The position numbers and the translations under genes were made by a program. Shown here piece by piece: positions 4,859-5,200 of a stretch of 5,200 nt of DNA. The DNA is from an uncultured Collinsella sp. Lineage in GTDB: Bacteria > Actinomycetota > Coriobacteriia > Coriobacteriales > Coriobacteriaceae. The DNA is taken from the NCBI GenBank assembly GCA_902495545.1, contig CABUXM010000110.1, positions 1 to 5,200 on the forward strand, written 5' to 3'. Position 1 is the stretch's first letter. Every line of letters starts with the position of its first letter. The notes beneath the pieces are model-generated. The model saw only the letters and a list, made by a program, of their open reading frames with translations, was not told where the DNA came from and did not search any database.

Positions 4859-5200
4859 TTACTCCTCGTCGTCCTCGCCATCGTCCTCATCCTCAAGATG
4901 ATCGAGCAGGTAGCGAAGACCCTCGTTGACCTCGTTAGCGGGCACCTTGGCAACGTAGTGCGCGTCGATGGCGGGCCTCATGATAACGCCCTCGCCCGAA
5001 GGTACGCGCATGCTCTCGAGCTCGTCCTCGTCCGTGCGGGCGATATCGCCGGCAGTCATGCGCTGGCCGGTCAAAAGGAACGTCAGACGGCAGGCGGCAT
5101 CGATGGAAATCGAGGCGATGCGATCCAGGTAGCGCGAAACCATGATGGCGCGGCGCAGATCGTCATAGTTGCTGTCGTCGTCCATAAAGTCGCCCGTATC
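4859..5200 (-). CDS. PhoU-like protein, C-terminal part with acidic tail (cut by window edge)
   Basis: The frame is open to the right edge, so only the last 113 residues are visible; the Met codon at 5185 is probably internal. Visible residues 14-46, from DLRRAIMVSRYLDRIA through LTFLLTGQ, resemble the last helix pair of PhoU, whose consensus is RYLERIGDH, then NIAE, then a hydrophobic run ending in TG or RG. PhoU links phosphate transport by Pst to the PhoR/PhoB two-component system and acts in the cytoplasm. Two things are unusual. The metal-site motif ERIGDH reads DRIASI here, so its second acidic residue is lost. About 67 residues also follow the TG end, where typical PhoU proteins stop within a few residues; this tail closes with an acidic run (DEDDGEDDEE). 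It could be a PhoU-family paralogue or a Coriobacteriia-specific protein with a PhoU-like helix. The assignment is an inference from one segment. Confidence 0.5.
   Translation of the reverse strand, partial: DTGDFMDDDSNYDDLRRAIMVSRYLDRIASISIDAACRLTFLLTGQRMTAGDIARTDEDELESMRVPSGEGVIMRPAIDAHYVAKVPANEVNEGLRYLLDHLEDEDDGEDDEE

Overview
The window looks like chromosomal DNA from a high-GC Gram-positive bacterium. The best guess is an actinobacterium of the class Coriobacteriia, Collinsella-like. This rests on the run of division genes yggS-sepF-yggT-divIVA, the C/G-ending codons of most genes, and the HGAQDGQK variant in the phosphate carrier. The taxonomic call is inference; no rRNA gene or other marker is present.

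Left part, + strand (1-1198): the 3' end of a Pit-family inorganic phosphate transporter is followed 67 bases later by a complete DUF47 (PhoU-like) Pit accessory gene, the usual low-affinity phosphate uptake pair. Between 1199 and 1481 lies a gene-free stretch. It holds a very long near-perfect hairpin (28-bp core arms) without a T-run, then a T/G-rich block with eight copies of TTTGG. Next comes a small nitroreductase-family flavoprotein gene (1482-2012) with a strong ribosome binding site. Its codon use changes sharply from T-ending in the first half to C-ending in the last third.

Middle (2013-2179): two intrinsic terminators lie between converging transcription units, one for the nitroreductase gene on + and one for the divIVA end of the division cluster on -.

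Right part, - strand (2180-4739), read leftward: yggS (PLP homeostasis protein), sepF (FtsZ-membrane tether), yggT (small membrane protein) and divIVA (coiled-coil scaffold of curved membranes). This is the conserved Gram-positive division cluster, here apparently one operon with gaps of about 21-61 bases. yggT has no ATG, GTG or TTG upstream of its first membrane segment. The best start is an ATC codon six bases after a GAGGAG ribosome binding site. Upstream of yggS, where ftsZ or pgeF often sits, is instead the 3' end of a PhoU-like gene with a long acidic tail, followed by a strong hairpin.

Most genes are ordinary housekeeping genes. I see no clear new system. The points most worth checking are the ATC start of yggT, the long hairpin with the TTTGG block beside it, the mosaic codon use of the nitroreductase gene, and the degenerate PhoU-like protein with its extra tail.
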